From Gluconobacter thailandicus F149-1 = NBRC 100600 (GTDB lineage Bacteria; Pseudomonadota; Alphaproteobacteria; Acetobacterales; Acetobacteraceae), in the NCBI RefSeq assembly GCF_000964465.1, contig NZ_BANH01000069.1:1-48930 (forward strand): a stretch of 48,930 bases of DNA. The letters are read 5' to 3'. The translations under genes and the position numbers were made by a program. Shown here piece by piece: positions 39,368 through 48,567 of this stretch (its first letter is position 1; each line of letters opens with the position of its first letter). The notes beneath the pieces are model-generated. The model did no database searches. It was not told where the DNA came from and saw nothing but the letters and a program-made list of their open reading frames with translations.

Positions 39368-41193
39368 TGTGTGGAATTTGTGGCGTTGTAGGCCATCGTC
39401 CAGCCACCCCGATCGTCTTCGAAGCACTCCGTCGGCTTGAATATCGCGGTTATGATTCCGCCGGCATCGCGACCCTGTCTGCAGATGGCACGATTGATCG
39501 TCGTCGCGCAGCTGGCAAGCTCGATAATCTGGAAGCGATTCTAAAGGCCGAGCCCCTCAGCGGCACAACCGGTATCGGCCACACAAGGTGGGCCACTCAC
39601 GGCGCACCGACCGAAACCAACGCTCACCCGCACGCTGCAGGCCGCGTAGCCATCGTTCATAACGGGATCATCGAAAACTTCGCCACGCTAAAAACCGAGC
39701 TTGAAGCCCAGGGCCGGATCTTCCTGTCCGATACGGATTCAGAGACCGTCGCCCATCTGGTCGATTTCTATCTGGATCAGGGCAAGGCACCTCGCGACGC
39801 TGCTTTTGCTGCCATCCAGCGTCTTGAAGGCGCTTATGCGATTGCCATCATCTTTCAGGGCCATGATGGCCTGCTGATTGGCGCACGTCACGGCGCCCCT
39901 CTGGCCGTCGGGTATGGCGAAGGCGAGATGTTCCTCGGCTCCGACAGTCTGGCTCTGGCACCTCTGGCAAGCCGTATCACCTATCTGGATGATGGCGACT
40001 GGTGCGAACTCACACCCGGTAACGCCATCATTTTCAATGGCGAGGGTCAGGAAGTCAGCCGCCCGATCCAGAACATCGCGTTCATGGCAGGGCAGGTCGG
40101 CAAGGACGGCTATCGCCATTACATGGAGAAGGAACTGCACGAGCATCCGGTCGCCATAGGCCAGACGCTTCAACGCATCACAGACCCTGCCTCCAAAACC
40201 ATCACTTTGCCAAAGATGCCTTTCGATCCGGCTCAGGTTCCTCGCGTCACCATCACTGCGTGCGGTTCTGCGTTCTATGCTGGCATGGTCGGGCGTTATT
40301 GGCTTGAATCTCTGGCCCGAGTTCCCGTCGAAATCGATGTGGCCTCCGAAATGCGCTACCGGGACGCGCCTCAGCCTGACAAGGGTGTGGCACTACTGAT
40401 TTCCCAGTCTGGTGAAACGGCAGATACGCTTGGTGTATTACGCAGCCTCAAAAAGGCCGGGCAGAGTATTGTCTCGGTTCTGAATGTCGAGCACTCAACC
40501 ATGGGTCGCGAAAGTGACCTTGTTCTCGGCATGGTCGCAGGACCGGAAATCTCGGTCGCTTCCACAAAAGCATTTACAGCCCAACTCTCTGTTCTAGCAG
40601 CTCTTTCCATCGATTTCGCCCGTGCTCGCGGGACGATTGACAAGACACGGGAAGAAAGCCTGACCGCTAACCTTCTTGATCTTCCATCCCGTGCAGCCGA
40701 AGTTTTCACGCGGGTTGAAGCCATTCAGGCCATGGCACGTGTCATCGCAGAGGCTCGGGATGTGCTGTATCTCGGTCGCGGAATCTGTACGCCGATCGCT
40801 TATGAAGGGGCTCTAAAACTTAAGGAAATCAGCTACATCCATGCGGAAGCTTATGCGGCTGGTGAACTGAAACATGGACCCATCAGCCTGATTGACCGGA
40901 CCGTCCCTGTTGTGGCGATCGCGCCATCCACGATCCTGTTCGACAAGACCCTGTCCAATCTTCAGGAAGCCAAGGCACGCGGAGGCCGTATTCTCGCGTT
41001 TACGGATGCGGCGGGAGCCAAACGCCTTGAAGGCATTGCAGAACACATTGTCGTTCTTCCGGACGTAGATGCGTTTGTTGCCCCTATTCTCTATGCGATC
41101 CCCGTTCAGATCCTCGCCTACGAGGTCGCTCTCCTGAAGGGTACGGATGTAGATCAGCCTCGCAATCTGGCCAAATCCGTCACGGTGGAATAA
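39367..41193 (+). CDS. glmS: Glutamine-fructose-6-phosphate aminotransferase GlmS
   Basis: Converts fructose 6-phosphate and glutamine to glucosamine 6-phosphate, the entry to amino-sugar synthesis. 608 residues (609 in E. coli). N-terminal nucleophile Cys in MCGICGVVG; glutaminase motifs RRLEYRGYDSAGIA, GIGHTRWATHGAPTETNAHPH and HNGIIEN. Two SIS isomerase domains: TACGSAFYAGMVGRYWLE, LISQSGETADTL, SVASTKAFTAQL and EISYIHAEAYAAGELKHGP; end DQPRNLAKSVTVE. No glmS ribozyme is expected or seen, as glmU abuts the start. Confidence 0.97.
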   Translation: MCGICGVVGHRPATPIVFEALRRLEYRGYDSAGIATLSADGTIDRRRAAGKLDNLEAILKAEPLSGTTGIGHTRWATHGAPTETNAHPHAAGRVAIVHNGIIENFATLKTELEAQGRIFLSDTDSETVAHLVDFYLDQGKAPRDAAFAAIQRLEGAYAIAIIFQGHDGLLIGARHGAPLAVGYGEGEMFLGSDSLALAPLASRITYLDDGDWCELTPGNAIIFNGEGQEVSRPIQNIAFMAGQVGKDGYRHYMEKELHEHPVAIGQTLQRITDPASKTITLPKMPFDPAQVPRVTITACGSAFYAGMVGRYWLESLARVPVEIDVASEMRYRDAPQPDKGVALLISQSGETADTLGVLRSLKKAGQSIVSVLNVEHSTMGRESDLVLGMVAGPEISVASTKAFTAQLSVLAALSIDFARARGTIDKTREESLTANLLDLPSRAAEVFTRVEAIQAMARVIAEARDVLYLGRGICTPIAYEGALKLKEISYIHAEAYAAGELKHGPISLIDRTVPVVAIAPSTILFDKTLSNLQEAKARGGRILAFTDAAGAKRLEGIAEHIVVLPDVDAFVAPILYAIPVQILAYEVALLKGTDVDQPRNLAKSVTVE

Positions 41194-41237
41194 GGACATT
41201 TTCTTCCGGTAGGCAGGGCTTTCCAAGACGGTTCATT

Positions 41238-41268
41238 TCGCAGAGGATAGCCCTTCAACACTCTGCGA
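41238..41268 (+). repeat. Eight-base inverted repeat before the YdiJ-like gene
   Basis: TCGCAGAG and CTCTGCGA are perfect inverted arms around a 15-base centre, ending 16 bases before the start codon and just ahead of the GGGGAG ribosome binding site. There is no T-run, so an operator or an RNA hairpin affecting translation is more likely than a terminator. Confidence 0.4.
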
Positions 41269-41284
41269 GGACGGGGAGAAAACC

Positions 41285-44254
41285 ATGGGTGGCGATGCAG
41301 CTTTATCAGGCGAGAGCGGGCAATCTGGTCTCACTCTGGCCGCGTCTGAAATTGCCGCCCGCGATACTTTCCTGGCTCGACTGACAGCCGAAGGTTTTGA
41401 AGGGGATGTTACCCCGCAGGTCTCGGCACGGCTTGTTGCTGCAACTGACAACAGCATCTATCAGCGACTGCCCGCGCTCGTCATTTATCCCCGGACTATT
41501 GAAGACCTGAACCGTGCTGTCCGCGCTGCTGCCGGGGGACGCCTGACGCTCGCGGTACGAGGCGGTGGAACCGGCACGAACGGCCAGTCCCTGACGTCGG
41601 GCATCATCGTAGATCTGGCCCGATATCTTGACCGTATTCTGGATTTCGATGCCGAAGCAGGGCTGGTTACGGTCGAACCCGGCGTTGTGCTTGCGAGACT
41701 GAATGCCTTCCTGAAACCACATGGCTATTTTTTCCCGCCAACAGTTTCAACGGCAACCCGAGCCACGATCGGAGGCATGGTTGCCACCGATGCATCAGGC
41801 AAGGGATCCCGTATTTATGGCCGGACGTCCGACTACATCGAAACTATGGACGTGGTGCTGTCTGATGGGTCTGACCTGCATGTTGGGAAACTCTCACCAG
41901 AGGAACTCAAGCAGGTCGAGGCACGAGAGGACCTTCCGGCACGGATCTACCGCGAAGTTCATCGGGTTGTCACAGAACAGGCCGACGAGATCCGTCAGGT
42001 TTTTCCGGATATGAACCGTGGCCTCACGGGCTACAATCTACAGAATATCCTGCTTGAAAACGGGCAATTCAGCCTTGCTCGACTGCTCGCGGGTTCTGAA
42101 GGGACGCTGGCTCTGACAAAGCGCATGGTTCTGCGCGTGCGACGCCTGCCAAAGTTCAGGCAGCTTCTGGTCGTCCGTTATGCCAGCTTCGATCATACCT
42201 TGCGCGACGTTCAGACCATTCTTCCTTCCAATCCCTCGGCTATAGAAGTGCTGGATGACCGGGTACTGGAAAAGGCATCCCAAGATATCGTCTGGCAATC
42301 CCTTGAGAGCGTTCTGGGTGCCCGGTCCGAAATACCGGTTCAAGGCATGAGCTTTGTGGAATTCGTTGGAGATGATGCCGATCATCTGCATCAACAGATG
42401 CAGGAGGCGGTGACTCTTCTTGAGAACTCTCCTTACGAAGTTATTGATTATAAACCTGTTTCTGATCAGGAAATCATCAACCAGCTCTGGACTTTGAGGG
42501 AGAAGTCCGTCGGATTGTTAGGACGACCTGACGGCCGGAAACAGGGCGTGGCTTTTGTTGAGGACACTGCGGTTCCTCCGGAGTCCCTGGCCGATTATGT
42601 CGCCGAATTTCGTGCCATTCTGGATAAGTATGATCTGTCCTATGGGATGTTCGGGCATGCTGATGTTGGATGTCTGCATGTCCGACCGTTTCTGGATATG
42701 CTGTCCGACAAAGATCGCGCGCTGATCCGGCCGATTTCCGACGCCGTTGCAAATCTCACCAAGAAGCATGGCGGCCTTCTATGGGGAGAGCACGGGCGCG
42801 GCTATCGGGGCGAATTCTCCCCGCTGTTCTTCGGTGAAACGCTTTTCAGGGAATTGTGCAGGATCAAGGAAGTCTTTGATCCGGAAGATATTTTCAATCG
42901 CGGGAAGCTCGCTCCGGTTGGTGACATGTATCCCGTGGACCGGATCGACGGAATTCCGTTCAAAGGTCAGTTCGACGAAAAGATTTCTGCTGATCTCCGG
43001 GAAAAATTCGGCCTTTCAGTCAGTTGTAACGGCAACGGCGCGTGCTACAACCGAGAGCCGGACATGGCAATGTGTCCATCCTACAAGGCGACGAAAGATA
43101 GACTCCAGTCACCAAAGGGACGCGCTACACTTCTGCGCAGTTGGGCACGCCTGAACTCACTGCCGGACGACGCTCCTGACAGAAATGCTCTTCCTGAACT
43201 GACGGCCGAACTCAAAGCGTCACTCGATACCTGCCTGTCGTGCAAAGCCTGTGCGACCCAGTGCCCGATCCGCGTGGATATTCCCTCCATGCGATCGAAG
43301 TTTCTGGATCTGTATTTTCAGACCCGCAAGCGCCCGGTGAGAGATTATCTGGTGTACTGGCTGGAGCCACTGCTTGGAATTGGGCGACGGATGCCAAGAC
43401 TGGCCAACGCTCTGATGCACAATCCACTATCGGCTGGAGTTCTGAAAAGAGTTGGTCTGGTTGATCTCCCGACACTGAAACCAGCCTCTCTTCCACGAAC
43501 AGCGCTTCTGACACAGGAATGGCTTCGGCAGGCGACGGAGAATGATCGTTCTGTTGTCCTGATCCAAGATTCCTTCACGGGTACTTTTGATGGTGGCGTT
43601 ATCGAAAGTGCGTATACCCTCCTGTCTTCACTCGGGATGGATGTGCGTGTCACGCCCGTGTGGGATAACGGCAAGGCGCGGCATGTTCGTGGTTTTCGCA
43701 AGGGGTTCGCGTCCGCCGCACGCGAAACACTTCGGCAACTTCGCAATATCAGTCGTCACAATGTCCCTGTCATCTCCCTGGATGCTGCAACCGGCCTGAT
43801 GTTCGAGCAGGAATATAAGGATATTGCAGGCACTGAACCTGTCCCAGATGTTTTTTCCCTGGAAGGTTTCCTGAAACGCCAGATTGAAAAGGGCCTGCTT
43901 GCGAAAAAGGTTCCAACCGCTGAAACGACAGCGCTGACAGTCATATCTCACTGCACGGAGCAGGCTGTACGTCCTGGAAGTGCTCAGGACTGGGCCACCA
44001 TTTTGCAACACCTGGGCATACACGCACAGGCTGGCAAAGCGGGATGTTGCGGGATGGCTGGATTATTTGGGCACGAAAGCGAGCACGCTGAACTCTCAGC
44101 AGCCATTTTCGAACAGAACTGGAGTAAAAAGGGCAACGTTCTGGCAACAGGGTTTTCCTGTCGCTGTCAAGCGAAGCGACTGGCCGGGCAGCGTCCATCG
44201 CACCCCGTAGAAATTCTTTCTGCCAGCATTCAGCAGTACACTTCGGAAGTTTAA
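41285..44254 (+). CDS. YdiJ-like FAD/Fe-S D-2-hydroxyacid dehydrogenase
   Basis: A single-chain flavoprotein of 989 residues with two joined parts. The N-terminal half is an FAD-binding-4/FAD-oxidase-C (VAO-type) dehydrogenase: TDNSIYQRLPALVIYPRT, RGGGTGTNGQSLTSG and GGMVATDASGKGSRIYGRT; HGRGYRGEFSPLFFG follows. The C-terminal half is a GlpC-like Fe-S part with CNGNGACYNREPDMAMCPSY, a ferredoxin motif CLSCKACATQCPI (about 650-660), and a CCG-type HCTE...GCCGMAGLFGH...SCRCQ. E. coli YdiJ (1018 residues, D-2-hydroxyglutarate oxidation) has the same layout. It probably passes electrons to the respiratory chain; D-lactate is an alternative substrate. Confidence 0.86.
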   Translation: MGGDAALSGESGQSGLTLAASEIAARDTFLARLTAEGFEGDVTPQVSARLVAATDNSIYQRLPALVIYPRTIEDLNRAVRAAAGGRLTLAVRGGGTGTNGQSLTSGIIVDLARYLDRILDFDAEAGLVTVEPGVVLARLNAFLKPHGYFFPPTVSTATRATIGGMVATDASGKGSRIYGRTSDYIETMDVVLSDGSDLHVGKLSPEELKQVEAREDLPARIYREVHRVVTEQADEIRQVFPDMNRGLTGYNLQNILLENGQFSLARLLAGSEGTLALTKRMVLRVRRLPKFRQLLVVRYASFDHTLRDVQTILPSNPSAIEVLDDRVLEKASQDIVWQSLESVLGARSEIPVQGMSFVEFVGDDADHLHQQMQEAVTLLENSPYEVIDYKPVSDQEIINQLWTLREKSVGLLGRPDGRKQGVAFVEDTAVPPESLADYVAEFRAILDKYDLSYGMFGHADVGCLHVRPFLDMLSDKDRALIRPISDAVANLTKKHGGLLWGEHGRGYRGEFSPLFFGETLFRELCRIKEVFDPEDIFNRGKLAPVGDMYPVDRIDGIPFKGQFDEKISADLREKFGLSVSCNGNGACYNREPDMAMCPSYKATKDRLQSPKGRATLLRSWARLNSLPDDAPDRNALPELTAELKASLDTCLSCKACATQCPIRVDIPSMRSKFLDLYFQTRKRPVRDYLVYWLEPLLGIGRRMPRLANALMHNPLSAGVLKRVGLVDLPTLKPASLPRTALLTQEWLRQATENDRSVVLIQDSFTGTFDGGVIESAYTLLSSLGMDVRVTPVWDNGKARHVRGFRKGFASAARETLRQLRNISRHNVPVISLDAATGLMFEQEYKDIAGTEPVPDVFSLEGFLKRQIEKGLLAKKVPTAETTALTVISHCTEQAVRPGSAQDWATILQHLGIHAQAGKAGCCGMAGLFGHESEHAELSAAIFEQNWSKKGNVLATGFSCRCQAKRLAGQRPSHPVEILSASIQQYTSEV

Positions 44255-44262
44255 TTAACATA

Positions 44263-45840
44263 ATGAATTTAAAGGATTTTTCTCATTATAAGAGATTTTC
44301 GAAAACCGTTGTTTTGCCGATTTTGTTACTCGCTCTCTACCTCGTCCTCGCTACCCATGTTTCGTCCCTTTGGCCCAAAACGTCCGATCAGGCGTCCTAT
44401 TTCCTTGCAGGGCTGGATGTCCTGCATGGTAACTGGCGTCTTAAGGGCTGGGTTCTGACACCACCTGACTTCTGGACGTCTGACATTGCGTTAAGTGCTG
44501 CTCTTGCTGGCCTGTGGCATCTGCTTGGTCATCCCGCAGGAAACCCGTTTCTGCTGATAATGCAGCCAGCCATTCTCTGGACTGGCGTCGTTGCATCCGC
44601 ATTCGCCGTAGTTTTTCTCCGCCTCCCAGACCCCAAGGCCCGACTGGGGGCTGCTGCACTCTTATTGCCGGTGCTGGCATTCCCGTTGATGCGCTCCCCC
44701 ATTGCGTATTTCATTACGCTTTCAGCCATCCACATGGGGGTGCTGATATATGGGATATGGGCTTTTCACTGGGCTGATCGGTTCCTCTCGTCCGGCTCTT
44801 ATCGTTCGCTGACCATTATGGCGCTCCTTCTCTGTCTGGGCGTTATTGGCGATCCGCTCCTGGCCATCACGGGCGCTGGCTCGCTTCTGCTATATGCCTT
44901 GTTGGCAAAAGAGCTTTCCAAGGGACGGCGCGCCCTATTGGCGGCAGGCACACTTTTTGCCGTCACTCTGGCCAAGATCGCACTGCATCTGAACGTCATA
45001 ACTGGCGGTTTCGAAACCGAAGGGCTGGAGACGCGATTTGCAACCTGGGAGCAACTCAGCAGCAATCTGCTGACAACATTCCGCTCCATCCTTCTGGTGT
45101 ATGGTGCTGAACCTTCAGGCCAGATCGTCGGGGCAGTCATCCCGGAATGCCTTCGCCTCGCTCTTGTGGTGCTGGCACTTGCAGCAGCCTATCGGGTTGC
45201 CCGCACGGCCTGGGCGAGTGGCGGCCAGGACAATCCTTTCTGCTCCCTGCTCATAGTCTCCGCGTTACTGGACTTTACGGCCCTCGCGATCAGCAACCGT
45301 ATCGCGCTTGATGGTAGCCCTCTCGCCGTAGGCCGCTATCTTTTTCCACTCTGGCTCGATCTGGCCTGCATTGCCGCCCTTGTCTGGCCAAAATCCCGTA
45401 TGGCGGCAGGTATCTCAACAGCCGTACTGGCCGTGACCCTGATCACGGATTACCGGGACATTCCTCCATATTCGACCGGGATCCTCAGTTCGGAAGATAA
45501 CCAGCTTCTCAGCCGCCTGGAGAAGGACTTTCCACCCGATGGAATTGGCTCCTGGTGGAGTTCAGGGAATCTGGAAGTGGCGTCCTTAGGGAAAATTCAT
45601 GTGTATCCGGCCATGATACAGGGGAACGGAACGATTGCCCCATTTGTGCATATTCGCAAACGGCTGAACTGGCACAGCTTTGATGGTAAAGCTTTTTTTG
45701 TCGTCATTCCTCATCCTGATGAGACCTTTAATGAAGGTGGTGTCATCAGAACTTTCGGCATTCCAGCAGCCCGTATGACAGAAGGCCGGTACACCATCCT
45801 TCTGTACAATGCCGATCATCTTCCTGCGCGAGCCTCCTGA
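44263..45840 (+). CDS. Multi-spanning membrane protein, unrecognised
   Basis: 525 residues, family not recognised. About ten hydrophobic segments are seen (e.g. VVLPILLLALYLVLATHV near the start, WTGVVASAFAVVFL, LVVLALAAAYRV). A soluble C-terminal part of about 120 residues follows (from TDYRDIPPYSTGIL). The early loop KTSDQASYFLAGLDVLHGNW lies just after the first membrane segment, as the catalytic Asp loop does in GT-C glycosyltransferases, which suggests but does not prove such a role. It begins eight bases after the YdiJ-like gene, so the two may be co-transcribed. The first 50 bases are AT-rich, with TTTAATTAAC just upstream, and no good ribosome binding site is seen. Confidence 0.7.
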   Translation: MNLKDFSHYKRFSKTVVLPILLLALYLVLATHVSSLWPKTSDQASYFLAGLDVLHGNWRLKGWVLTPPDFWTSDIALSAALAGLWHLLGHPAGNPFLLIMQPAILWTGVVASAFAVVFLRLPDPKARLGAAALLLPVLAFPLMRSPIAYFITLSAIHMGVLIYGIWAFHWADRFLSSGSYRSLTIMALLLCLGVIGDPLLAITGAGSLLLYALLAKELSKGRRALLAAGTLFAVTLAKIALHLNVITGGFETEGLETRFATWEQLSSNLLTTFRSILLVYGAEPSGQIVGAVIPECLRLALVVLALAAAYRVARTAWASGGQDNPFCSLLIVSALLDFTALAISNRIALDGSPLAVGRYLFPLWLDLACIAALVWPKSRMAAGISTAVLAVTLITDYRDIPPYSTGILSSEDNQLLSRLEKDFPPDGIGSWWSSGNLEVASLGKIHVYPAMIQGNGTIAPFVHIRKRLNWHSFDGKAFFVVIPHPDETFNEGGVIRTFGIPAARMTEGRYTILLYNADHLPARAS

Positions 45841-45893
45841 CCAAATCCAGAGAGGTGTGTTACACTCGCTCCGGATTTTCTGAGAGGGCATGC

Positions 45894-46862
45894 ATGACGG
45901 GACCTCACATTCTGGTTCGTGGAGCCGGGGTGGCCGGAATGGTCACCGCTGTCGCCCTCGCTGAGCACGGCGCCCAAGTCACGGTTCATGATACCGGCGG
46001 ACGGGTTGGGGCCGGAGCCTCATGGTTCGCTGGCGGGATGCTTGCACCATGGTGCGAGGCAGAATCTGCTCCCGATGAAGTCACACAGGACAGTCTGACA
46101 TCGCTTGACTGGTGGAAAACCCATGTTCCGGATGTGATGCAGGCAGGAAGCCTGGTGGTTGCTCCCCCGCGTGACACACCGGAGCTTGCGCGGTTTGGAC
46201 GTCGAACCAGCCATTTTGAAACCATCGGCGTTGAGCGCATCAGAACTCTCGAGCCCGATCTGGAAGACCGCTTCGACAAGGCGCTGTTTTTTGCAGAAGA
46301 GGGCCATGTTGATCCACGCAAAGCCCTTCAGGCCCTTGCGGACAGACTGGTTCAAAACGGCGGAACCCTTCTGTCACAGCACCCTGCAGATGAGGCACTC
46401 TTTGACTGGATTGTAGATTGCACAGGCGTGGCAGCGCGTAACTTTCAGAGCGACCTGCGGGGAATGCGAGGCGAGATGGTGCTTCTGCGCTGCCCCGAAA
46501 TCACACTTCATCGCCCGATCCGAATGCTGCATCCGCGTATTCCAGTCTATATCGTGCCACGGGATAACTCTGTTTTCATGGTCGGAGCGACTATGGTGGA
46601 AAGTGATGACACCCGCGCCATTACCGTGCGCGCCATCACAGACCTTCTCAACGCCGCCTATACGCTTCATCCAGCCTTTGCCGAGGCTGAACTTCTGGAA
46701 GCCAATGCAGGGCTGCGACCCGCCTATCCGGACAATGTTCCCCGCGTCCGACGAGAGGGGAACAGGATTTCCCTGAATGGCATGTATCGCCATGGGTTCC
46801 TGTTATCGCCAGCGCGCGCAAGGGAAGTCTGTGACATCATTTTCGGAACAGATCGGGCCTGA
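45894..46862 (+). CDS. thiO: Glycine oxidase ThiO
   Basis: FAD-dependent D-amino-acid-oxidase-type enzyme that makes iminoglycine (dehydroglycine) from glycine for the thiazole ring of thiamine. 322 residues. Dinucleotide motif VRGAGVAGMVTAVALAEHG (GxGxxG) at the N-terminus, ASWFAGGMLAPWCEAE, a late ANAGLRPAYPDNVPRV and NGMYRHGFLLSPARA. ATG 45894 follows AGAGGG and begins directly before the FAD motif; an upstream ATG at 45855 is rejected. TGACCA-17-TACACT (45838-45866) could be a weak promoter. No TPP riboswitch is recognised ahead of it. Confidence 0.9.
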   Translation: MTGPHILVRGAGVAGMVTAVALAEHGAQVTVHDTGGRVGAGASWFAGGMLAPWCEAESAPDEVTQDSLTSLDWWKTHVPDVMQAGSLVVAPPRDTPELARFGRRTSHFETIGVERIRTLEPDLEDRFDKALFFAEEGHVDPRKALQALADRLVQNGGTLLSQHPADEALFDWIVDCTGVAARNFQSDLRGMRGEMVLLRCPEITLHRPIRMLHPRIPVYIVPRDNSVFMVGATMVESDDTRAITVRAITDLLNAAYTLHPAFAEAELLEANAGLRPAYPDNVPRVRREGNRISLNGMYRHGFLLSPARAREVCDIIFGTDRA

Positions 46863-46902
46863 ACCCTTTCTTCCTCATACAGCCCTGGATGGGAGAGACA
46901 TC

Positions 46903-47100
46903 ATGCAGATCACCGTCAATGACGAACTCAAAGAGGTTCATGCCCGCACCCTCGGAGCCATTCTTGATGAACTGGGCTATGGAAAGACTCGCGTCGCCAC
47001 CGCACTGAACGGCTTCTTTGTGCCTGCAACGCAGCGCAGCCTCAAAACGGTGGACGAGGGGGCTGTCCTCGAAATCCTTGCCCCGATGCAGGGAGGCTGA
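46903..47100 (+). CDS. thiS: Sulfur carrier protein ThiS
   Basis: Ubiquitin-like sulfur carrier, 65 residues, ending in the required Gly-Gly (APMQGG) that becomes the thiocarboxylate donor for the thiazole. ATG 46903 (MQITVNDE) follows GGGAGA. A longer frame from 46777 overlaps the end of thiO in another frame and is rejected. It lies between thiO and thiG, three bases before thiG. Confidence 0.93.
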   Translation: MQITVNDELKEVHARTLGAILDELGYGKTRVATALNGFFVPATQRSLKTVDEGAVLEILAPMQGG

Positions 47101-47103
47101 AAC

Positions 47104-47889
47104 ATGAAATTCTACGGTACCGAACTGTCCTCACGCCTCATGCTGGGCACGGCGCAATATGACAGCCCGGCCATTCTTGCTGATGCGGTCAAGGCCGCAC
47201 AGGCTGGCGTCGTGACGGTCTCCCTTCGACGTGAATCCGCCGGCGCACAGGCCGGGCAGGCCTTCTGGTCGCTGATCCAGAGCCTGGACGTTCCCGTCCT
47301 GCCGAATACGGCCGGCTGCCACGGCGTTCGTGAAGCTGTCACGACAGCTCAGATGGCCCGCGATGTCTTTGATACAAACTGGATCAAGCTCGAAGTCATC
47401 GGGCAGGGGGATTTGCTCCAGCCAGACGTTTTCGGGCTTGTGGAAGCAACCCGTATTCTGACGGAAGACGGGTTCCAGGTGTTCCCATACACGACAGAAG
47501 ATCTTGTCGTCGCGGAACGGCTGCTACGGGCGGGTGCGGAAGTCCTCATGCCATGGGGGGCGCCAATTGGCTCGGGCAGGGGCCTGAACAATCTTTTCGG
47601 CCTGCGCGCGCTCCGTGGGCATTTCCCGGATGTTCCGATGGTTGTGGATGCTGGCATCGGCAAGCCGTCACATGCAACGGCGGCGTTCGAGCTTGGATTT
47701 GATGCTGTGCTGATCAACACAGCCGTTGCCAAGGCTGGAGATCCCGCACAGATGGCAAAAGCCTTCCGTCTGGCCTGTGAGGCCGGACTGGCAGGATACG
47801 CCGCAGACCCTATGGAAGAACGCGATATGGCGGTGCCATCGACCCCGACACTGGGTCTGGCCCGCGGCCTTGGTGGAGAAACGCTCTGA
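47104..47889 (+). CDS. thiG: Thiazole synthase ThiG
   Basis: Joins 1-deoxy-xylulose 5-phosphate, ThiS thiocarboxylate and iminoglycine to the thiazole phosphate. 261 residues (256 in E. coli). TIM-barrel motifs: [28 protein letters not shown], the Schiff-base Lys 95 in [22 protein letters not shown] and [12 protein letters not shown]. Good Shine-Dalgarno GGAGG before the ATG. It overlaps thiE by one base (TGATG). Confidence 0.96.
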   Translation: MKFYGTELSSRLMLGTAQYDSPAILADAVKAAQAGVVTVSLRRESAGAQAGQAFWSLIQSLDVPVLPNTAGCHGVREAVTTAQMARDVFDTNWIKLEVIGQGDLLQPDVFGLVEATRILTEDGFQVFPYTTEDLVVAERLLRAGAEVLMPWGAPIGSGRGLNNLFGLRALRGHFPDVPMVVDAGIGKPSHATAAFELGFDAVLINTAVAKAGDPAQMAKAFRLACEAGLAGYAADPMEERDMAVPSTPTLGLARGLGGETL

Positions 47890-48494
47890 TGTCCCGTCTG
47901 CCCTCGAAAATTTATCCGGTTGTTGATCATCCCCGCTGGGTTGAGCGCCTTGGCGGCGCAGGCGCACGCTTCATTCAGCTTCGCCTCAAGGATCTTCCGC
48001 CCGAAGAACTGCGTGCCCAGATCGAAACCGCACAGGAACTGGCTGTACGCCATAATGTCGCCCTTGTGCTGAACGATTACTGGGAGCTGGCAATCGAACT
48101 CGGCTATGAATGGCTGCATCTGGGACAGGAAGATCTTGATACAGCTGATCTAAATGCCATCCGGCAGACAGGTATTCGCCTCGGCATTTCCACCCATAGC
48201 CATGAAGAGCTGCAACGCGCTCTGGCCTGCAAGCCAGACTATGTTGCGCTTGGCCCGATCTGGGAAACAAAACTGAAGAAAATGGCGTTCGGTCCTCAGG
48301 GGGTTGAGCGTCTGACGGAGTGGCGGGAGCTGTGCGGGGACGTGCCCCTGGTGGCGATCGGGGGCATTACGCTGGAGCGTTTGCCGTCCTGTTTGAAAGC
48401 AGGGGCAGACAGTGTGGCGGCCGTCAGCGATTTCATTCGGGCAGAAGATCCGGAAAGTCAGGTGAAACAGTGGCTTGCCGCTGCTGACACATAA
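47889..48494 (+). CDS. thiE: Thiamine-phosphate synthase ThiE
   Basis: Condenses the thiazole and pyrimidine moieties to thiamine monophosphate, the substrate of ThiL. 201 residues (211 in E. coli). TIM-barrel motifs: KIYPVVDHPRWVERL, GARFIQLRLKD (QLR-K), LVLNDYWELA, WLHLGQED, LGISTHSHEEL, VALGPIWETKLKKM and VAIGGITLERL. Last gene of thiO-S-G-E. The pyrimidine genes thiC and thiD are not in the window. A short CGCTA/TAGCG hairpin (48506-48520) follows without a T-run. Confidence 0.93.
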   Translation: MSRLPSKIYPVVDHPRWVERLGGAGARFIQLRLKDLPPEELRAQIETAQELAVRHNVALVLNDYWELAIELGYEWLHLGQEDLDTADLNAIRQTGIRLGISTHSHEELQRALACKPDYVALGPIWETKLKKMAFGPQGVERLTEWRELCGDVPLVAIGGITLERLPSCLKAGADSVAAVSDFIRAEDPESQVKQWLAAADT

Positions 48495-48567
48495 TTTGAA
48501 GACAGCGCTATCTTGTAGCGGAAACGCTCTCTAGGATGGCTTTCGAACTAAAGGAGTACGGAATACA

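Noticed and set aside
45880-45895. CTGAGAGGGCATGC before thiO as part of a TPP riboswitch
   Set aside because: Only a CTGAGA-like fragment is present, without the other conserved thi-box segments; AGAGGG is better explained as the ribosome binding site.
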